From the NCBI GenBank assembly GCA_040401995.1, contig JBBANM010000003.1:62001-126000 (forward strand): a DNA stretch of 64,000 nt, in the 5' to 3' direction. The notes beneath the pieces are model-generated. The model was given only the letters and a program-made list of their open reading frames with translations. It did not search any database and was not told the DNA's origin. Source of the DNA: Haliscomenobacter sp040401995. Lineage in GTDB: Bacteria; Bacteroidota; Bacteroidia; Chitinophagales; Saprospiraceae. Shown here piece by piece: positions 59,261 through 64,000 of the stretch (positions are counted from its first letter, which is position 1; every line of letters begins with the position of its first letter). A program made the translations under genes and the position numbers.

Positions 59261-59269
59261 AAAAATAGA

Positions 59270-59977
59270 TTAATCTCTGCTGCGACCAAAAAGACGCAAC
59301 AAATATAGAAAGAGGTTAATGAAATCCAAGTACAGTGTCAAAGCGCCCATGATGGCCTCTTTGCGGTCTTCATCGGTACCTTCATTGCCAATAATGTTCA
59401 TCTCTTTGATTTTCTGAGTGTCGTAAGCGGTTAGACCCACAAAAATCAAGATACCAGCATAAGTAGAGATCCAATAAACAATTGGGTTGTGGAAAAACAT
59501 GTTCACCACCGATGACAGGATCAAACCGATCAGCGCCATAAACAACAAATTGCCCCAACTAGTCAAATCTCGCTTAGTGGTATAACCGTACAAAGCCATC
59601 GCAGCAAAAGTACCCGCAGTAATCAAAAAAGTACCCGCAATAGAAGAAGCGGTATACAACATAAAGATTACCGACAAAGTCAAGCCGTTAACAACTGCAT
59701 ACAGCAAAAACACAAAGGTTGCGGTGTCAGCCGACATGCGGCCAACCATGGAAGACAAATAACCTACCATCAGCAATTCGCCAATGATAAGGCCGAAGAA
59801 TACAAATTTATAGCCAAAAATCAACTGAATCAATGTCGGAGACGAAGCCACCAAATAGGCAGTTAAACCAGTCAAGACCAGTGCTGCGCTCATCCAAGTG
59901 AACACTTTGGTGATGAAGTTCGCCTGTTCGAGTTGAATCTGATCTTCGCGTAAATAATCCAATGGTCTATTGCTCAT
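59270..59977 (-). CDS. Bax inhibitor-1/YccA family membrane protein
   Basis: 235 residues from ATG at 59977. Seven membrane helices; N-terminal FITKVFTWMSAALVLTGLTA is the first-helix block of the family, and the end IVYWISTYAGILIFVGLTAY followed by DTQKIKEM carries the usual Asp that lies in the pore. The bacterial members (YetJ-like) are pH-gated calcium leak channels; physiological role unclear. The C-terminus LYLDFINLFLYLLRLFG is typical. It stands alone with its own terminator downstream. Confidence 0.9.
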   Translation of the reverse strand: MSNRPLDYLREDQIQLEQANFITKVFTWMSAALVLTGLTAYLVASSPTLIQLIFGYKFVFFGLIIGELLMVGYLSSMVGRMSADTATFVFLLYAVVNGLTLSVIFMLYTASSIAGTFLITAGTFAAMALYGYTTKRDLTSWGNLLFMALIGLILSSVVNMFFHNPIVYWISTYAGILIFVGLTAYDTQKIKEMNIIGNEGTDEDRKEAIMGALTLYLDFINLFLYLLRLFGRSRD

Positions 59978-60068
59978 AAAAAACCGGAATTTTGTTATTG
60001 AATAAATCAAAAAGTGAAACACTTAACCAAGATAAGAAGTTCCAACATTTTTTTGCACTATAAATTGA

Positions 60069-61754
60069 TCATTTTCCTGGTTTGTAGCCTTCTTTTAAAG
60101 ACACGGTCAGGTTAAAAACGGGTTTTTCTGGCGTACTATCGGTATCTGTAGCAAAGTAGCCTAAACGCATGAACTGGAAACTGTCGCCAGCAGTTGAAGT
60201 CGCTAAGCTAGGTTCCACCCAGGCATTTTCAATCACATGCAGCGATTCTGGATTTACAAAGGTCAAAAAATCAACCCCTTCCTGACCATCGGGTTCCGGA
60301 TTGGTAAACAAGCGGTCATATTTGCGGACTTCCGCTGCTACCGCATGTTGTGCTGAAACCCAATGGATAACGCCTTTGGGTTTTAGTCCTGAAGTATCTG
60401 AACCTGATTTGCTTTCGGGAAAATAGGTGCAATGCAATTCCGTAATCTTACCAGTCGCTAGATCTTTTACAAAATCATCGCATTTTAAGATATAGGCGCT
60501 TTTTAAACGCACCATCAAACCCGGTCCCAAACGGAAAAATTTATTGGGCGGATTTTCCATAAAATCCTCTTGCTCAATATACAATTCCCGCGAAAAGGGC
60601 AACAACCGGGTACCAGATTCAGGATCTTCGGGGTTGTTTTCAGTTGGCAACTCTTCCACTTGTCCTTCCGGGTAGTTGGTCACGATCACTTTCAGGGGAT
60701 CGAGCACCGCCATTACGCGTTTGGCGGTTTTATTCAATATTTCCCGTACGGAAAACTCCAGTAACTCGATCTCAATCATATTGTCGCGTTTGGCAACTCC
60801 AGCGCGCTCACAAAAATTGACGATGCCCTGCGCTGGATAGCCCCGACGGCGCATCCCCGCAATAGTGGGCATCCGTGGATCATCCCAAGAAGTAACATAC
60901 CCTTCGGTCACCAATTTGAGCAGTTTGCGTTTGCTGGTGATGAGGTAAGTGACGTTCATCCGGGCAAATTCAATCTGGCGAGAAGGGAAGATTTCCAATT
61001 CACGAATCAACCAGTCGTATAAATCGCGGTGGTGCCGAAACTCCAAAGAACACAAAGAGTGCGTGATTTGCTCAATCGAATCACTTTGTCCGTGGGCAAA
61101 ATCGTACATCGGATAGATACACCAAGCATCGCCGGTGCGGTGGTGATGAGCATGTTTGATGCGGTACAGAATGGGATCGCGCATATGCATATTGGGCGAG
61201 CTCATGTCCACCTTAGCGCGCAACACCCGCGCGCCGTCGGGAAATTCGCCGTTTTTCATGCGTTCAAACAAATCTAAGTTTTCCTCGATGGTACGTGTGC
61301 GAAAAGGACTGTTGGTTCCTGGTACAGATGGATTGCCCTTCATGACTTCCAACTCTTCTTTGCTGGAATCGTCGACGTAAGCCAAGCCTTTTTTGATCAA
61401 TTTGACAGCAAAAGCGTACAATTGATCAAAATAATCAGAGGCAAAATAAACGCCAGCCCATTTAAAACCCAACCATTCTACATCGTTGCGAATGCTATCG
61501 ACATATTCTACGTCTTCGGTAGTTGGATTCGTATCATCAAAACGCAGGTTACACTTACCATTGTAGCGCTGGGCGATGCCAAAGTTCACCGTAATGGCTT
61601 TGGCATGACCGATATGCAAATACCCATTGGGTTCGGGCGGGAAACGGGTTTGTACCCGACCACCGTGTTTGCCGTTGGCTATATCCTCCTCAATGAATTG
61701 CTCGATAAAATTGAGGGATCGTTCTTCTTTTTCAATAGTCGTGTTGCTAGACAT
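60069..61754 (-). CDS. glnS: Glutaminyl-tRNA synthetase
   Basis: 561 residues. HIGH motif as HIGH at 47-50 (PNGYLHIGHAKA) and KMSKS-like SKRKL in YLITSKRKLLKLV near 265; WDDPRMPTIAGMRRRGYPA and the two C-terminal beta-barrels that bind the anticodon follow. Charges tRNA-Gln with glutamine directly, so the genome need not rely on GatCAB for Gln-tRNA. 42 bases after argS; the two synthetases likely share a transcript. Confidence 0.96.
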   Translation of the reverse strand: MSSNTTIEKEERSLNFIEQFIEEDIANGKHGGRVQTRFPPEPNGYLHIGHAKAITVNFGIAQRYNGKCNLRFDDTNPTTEDVEYVDSIRNDVEWLGFKWAGVYFASDYFDQLYAFAVKLIKKGLAYVDDSSKEELEVMKGNPSVPGTNSPFRTRTIEENLDLFERMKNGEFPDGARVLRAKVDMSSPNMHMRDPILYRIKHAHHHRTGDAWCIYPMYDFAHGQSDSIEQITHSLCSLEFRHHRDLYDWLIRELEIFPSRQIEFARMNVTYLITSKRKLLKLVTEGYVTSWDDPRMPTIAGMRRRGYPAQGIVNFCERAGVAKRDNMIEIELLEFSVREILNKTAKRVMAVLDPLKVIVTNYPEGQVEELPTENNPEDPESGTRLLPFSRELYIEQEDFMENPPNKFFRLGPGLMVRLKSAYILKCDDFVKDLATGKITELHCTYFPESKSGSDTSGLKPKGVIHWVSAQHAVAAEVRKYDRLFTNPEPDGQEGVDFLTFVNPESLHVIENAWVEPSLATSTAGDSFQFMRLGYFATDTDSTPEKPVFNLTVSLKEGYKPGK

Positions 61755-61796
61755 CTGCTTAACCTGTTTCTGTGTTTGTTTTTGGTTTGGGTTCGA

Positions 61797-63641
61797 TTAC
61801 ATGCGTTCAGGCATCCCGATGCCCAATAAATCCATACCCGTTTTCAAAACTTGACCAATCACTTTGGAAAGCTGCAAACGGAACGCTTTTGCCGACTCCG
61901 ATTCTGCGCGCAAAATAGAGAAATCGTGGTAAAAACGGTGGAAGGATTTTGCCAAGCTAAAACAGTAGTTGGCCACCAAAGAGGGGTCGTATTCGGCGGC
62001 AGCTTGCAGAATCACTTCCGGGAACTGATGGAGTTCGGCCATCAAATCCTTTTCTACAACGTCAATGGTGGTGTAATCGCTGATTAGTGCTAGGTTATTG
62101 GCTTCAACTTTTCGCAAAATCGACTGGATCCGCACATAGGCATTTTGGATATAAGGTCCGGTTTGTCCTTGCATGTCCACTGATTCTTTGGGGTCAAAGG
62201 TCATCCGTTTTTTAGGATGTACTTTGACGATAAAGAATTTGAGTGCTGCGATCCCGATTTGACGAATGATTTCTTGTTGCTCCTCAGGTGTTTGATCGCT
62301 CAAGGTACCGCGTTCCTGGCTGTTCAACAGGGCTTCATTGACCACTTCGGCAATCAAATCATCGGCGTCGACAACGGTACCTTCCCGCGATTTCATTTTT
62401 CCGGTTGGCAAATCAACCATGCCATAAGCCAAGTGGTACAATCCATTGGCGTAAGGCTCGCCTAGGCGTTTCAGGATTTCAAACAACACCTGAAAGTGGT
62501 AAATTTGTTCATCACCAACAACGTATACCATTTTATCCATACCAAAATCCTGGTTGCGCAATTGGGCGGTACCAAGATCCTGGGTAATGTAAACACTGGT
62601 GCCATCCTTGCGAAGTACCAGTTTTTTGTCCATTTTGACATCTTCGAGGTCAATCCATACCGAACCATCTTCGAGCCGGTAAAAAACACCTTTCTCTAAT
62701 CCTTGCTCGACAATGCTCCGCCCCAGCAAATAGGTATCCGATTCGTAGTACAATTTATCAAACTCAACGCCGAGTTTTTCAAAAGTGCCGCCAAATCCGG
62801 CATATACCCAGCTATTCATGCGTTTCCAAAGCTCAACGGTTTCGGGGTCATTAGCCTCCCAACGCAAAAGCATTTCGCGTGCTTCGGCCCCTAGCGCACT
62901 GTGATCGTTGAAGTACAAATCCTTGAAACCTTTGAAAAACGCTGCTTCGTCTTGATCGGCTTTCTTTTTTTCGGCAAGAACAGCTTGTCCTTCAGCGCTG
63001 GCTTGCCAGTCTTGGTATTCAGCCTGTAGTTTTTTATCGAAAAGCACATAATAATGCCCCACAAACTTATCGCCCTTCATGCCAGCTGATTCGGGAGTAG
63101 CGCCCTCTCCGTATTTTTGCCAAGCCAACATACTTTTACAAACGGCAATACCGCGGTCGTTGATGATCTGTACCCGAACGGTATCGTAACCGGCAGCTTC
63201 CAAGATTTTGTGAACCGACCAACCCAAGAGGATGTTGCGGATGTGCCCCAAGTGCAAGGGTTTATTGGTATTGGGCGAACAAAATTCAACCATTACCTTC
63301 TGTCCGTTGCGGGGGTGGAGGCCAAATTGATCATTGGCGTAGGCTTCTTGCAAAAACGTCAACCAATACTTAACATTGACTTCGAGGTTTAAAAACCCTT
63401 TGATGACGTTGAACCCATCTACAAATGGGTTGTGGTCCACTACAAACTGCCCCAATTCCTGGCCAATGTCTTCCGGTTTTTTCTTGACGTGGCGCGTAAA
63501 AGCAAAGGTTACTACGGTATAATCACCGGTAAATTCCTTGCGGGTTGTGCTTAAAGTTACATCGCTGGCAGCAATATCTGCACCGTACAAGGTTTTGACG
63601 CCTTCGATGATGCTTTGCTGGATCAGTTGAACGATATTCAT
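61797..63641 (-). CDS. argS: Arginyl-tRNA synthetase
   Basis: 614 residues. N-terminal Add1 domain 1-100; catalytic motif HLGH at 130-133 (SPNTNKPLHLGHIRN); the mid-domain YESDTYLLGRSIVEQG; and KMKSREGTVV near 425 in the place of KMSKS; C-terminal DALR anticodon domain (NAYVRIQSILRK ... LLGIGMPERM). Length is a little over the E. coli enzyme (577), from an insert near 165-250 with KKLQAEYQDWQASAEGQAVL. First gene of argS-glnS. Confidence 0.96.
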   Translation of the reverse strand: MNIVQLIQQSIIEGVKTLYGADIAASDVTLSTTRKEFTGDYTVVTFAFTRHVKKKPEDIGQELGQFVVDHNPFVDGFNVIKGFLNLEVNVKYWLTFLQEAYANDQFGLHPRNGQKVMVEFCSPNTNKPLHLGHIRNILLGWSVHKILEAAGYDTVRVQIINDRGIAVCKSMLAWQKYGEGATPESAGMKGDKFVGHYYVLFDKKLQAEYQDWQASAEGQAVLAEKKKADQDEAAFFKGFKDLYFNDHSALGAEAREMLLRWEANDPETVELWKRMNSWVYAGFGGTFEKLGVEFDKLYYESDTYLLGRSIVEQGLEKGVFYRLEDGSVWIDLEDVKMDKKLVLRKDGTSVYITQDLGTAQLRNQDFGMDKMVYVVGDEQIYHFQVLFEILKRLGEPYANGLYHLAYGMVDLPTGKMKSREGTVVDADDLIAEVVNEALLNSQERGTLSDQTPEEQQEIIRQIGIAALKFFIVKVHPKKRMTFDPKESVDMQGQTGPYIQNAYVRIQSILRKVEANNLALISDYTTIDVVEKDLMAELHQFPEVILQAAAEYDPSLVANYCFSLAKSFHRFYHDFSILRAESESAKAFRLQLSKVIGQVLKTGMDLLGIGMPERM

Positions 63642-63733
63642 TGATATAGGAGTAAAATTGACCGTTTGACAGCGCTGGCGCCGACAACTGCTCTAGTTAA
63701 AAGATGTGCGAAATTAACAAATATTTGCTCTGG

Positions 63734-63767
63734 TTTGTAGCGCGAACTAAAAATCCAAACACACTCT
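63734..63767 (-). repeat. Solo end of the AGAGTGTGTTTGG repeat
   Basis: On the minus strand AGAGTGTGTTTGGATTTTTA followed by GTTCGCGCTACAAA matches the end of the 45235-45396 element. The first A is also the last base of the stop codon of the gene at the window edge. No second end is found before argS. Confidence 0.6.
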
Positions 63768-64000
63768 TAAGCTTTGGGGACTTCTCTTTTTAAAAACACC
63801 TTGCCAGGAATACAGGGTCCGTACAATGATTTGCCATCCCAACTTCCTTCCAAGGTCCATTCGCTGTCCTTTTTTTTGAGTTGAACGTTGCCCCATTTCA
63901 GACACCAAACCATATTGTCCAATTTGGAGTATTGCACCAAGCGAAACTCTTTGAATTTTAGCGTATTACCGCTGATGTCGCCACTAAGTTCCATCTCGGC
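63767..64000 (-). CDS. C-terminal part of an unknown protein (cut by window edge)
   Basis: The frame is open to the end of the window; an ATG at 63994 exists but two more codons (Ala, Glu) precede it, so the gene most likely starts outside. The visible 77 residues are beta-rich with MVWCLKWGNVQLKKK, EGSWDG and CIPGKVFLKRE; pairs of short strands with Trp and Cys. I recall such endings in surface proteins of Saprospiria (often after OmpA or caspase-like parts), but the function cannot be read here. Its stop codon touches a solo repeat end. Confidence 0.6.
   Translation of the reverse strand, partial: AEMELSGDISGNTLKFKEFRLVQYSKLDNMVWCLKWGNVQLKKKDSEWTLEGSWDGKSLYGPCIPGKVFLKREVPKA

Noticed and set aside
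1..64000. tRNA, rRNA, CRISPR array, riboswitch, prophage or integrase
   Set aside because: Looked for cloverleaf-like TTCGAATC blocks, regularly spaced short repeats and integrase/transposase motifs; none was convincing.

Overview
The window looks like chromosomal DNA of a member of the Bacteroidota, most likely of the Saprospiria (Haliscomenobacter/Lewinella-like). The evidence is two secreted proteins with type IX secretion (T9SS) C-terminal sorting domains, a hybrid two-component system that carries sensor, kinase, receiver and AraC domains in one chain, a DUF4296 lipoprotein, DUF4369-type thioredoxin lipoproteins/exported proteins, and a promoter of the Bacteroidetes type (TTTG-N19-TATATTTG before the rlpA-like gene). 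The exact genus is inference. No rRNA, tRNA, CRISPR array, integrase or transposase gene was seen.

Layout. 1-5.2 kb: end of an unknown gene, a membrane protein of a type often seen with phage defence genes, a CE7-type acetyl xylan esterase, an AT-rich two-gene Septu-like defence module (PtuA ATPase, PtuB HNH nuclease) and truC. 5.2-10.6 kb: a repeat-filled gap, a GH43 glycosidase/sialate O-acetylesterase pair and a phospholipase D-like protein. 11-14.4 kb: YceI, a DbpA-like helicase, Uma2 nuclease, AlkD-like glycosylase. 15-26.3 kb: a 1362-residue hybrid two-component regulator and a giant (about 2257-residue) cysteine-framed repeat protein that ends in dockerin-like, cohesin-like and T9SS domains. 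26.4-33.6 kb: an unknown helical protein, a FrnE/DsbA-like protein, ilvD-ilvB-ilvN and a DUF427 protein. 33.7-45.2 kb: accessory stretch with a serine hydrolase, a LamG/repeat/T9SS-B protein, GNAT, GH127 arabinofuranosidase, two antitoxin-like small proteins, a DUF559 nuclease, fasciclin, a second esterase and a TetA-like exporter. 45.4-64 kb: mostly core genes (rimM, mnmA, LysE, RlpA-SPOR, ABC-F, PhoR/PhoB-like pair, pyrR-pyrB, BI-1, glnS, argS).

How genes work together. Acetyl xylan esterase, GH43, GH127 and the second esterase, all with signal peptides, point to breakdown of acetylated arabinoxylan outside the cytoplasm, although they are scattered rather than in one SusCD-type locus. ilvDBN make the shared steps of branched-chain amino acid synthesis. 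pyrR-pyrB is a pyrimidine operon.

The most unusual content is not a protein. At least six intergenic elements of about 135-185 bp are imperfect palindromes over their whole length, centred (five of them within a base or so) on a short perfect hairpin that often has a three-base loop. They have a few different end sequences (AGAGCTTGTTC, AGAGTGTGTTTGG, AAGGAACGG, CCCCTAAAGGGG), and there are solo ends and one internally deleted copy. Most copies of the first two types start 0-9 bases after a TAA stop codon, and one sits inside the ilv operon. This family, the 458-bp composite element at 5224-5681 and the DUF559-palindrome association are the best candidates for something not well described.
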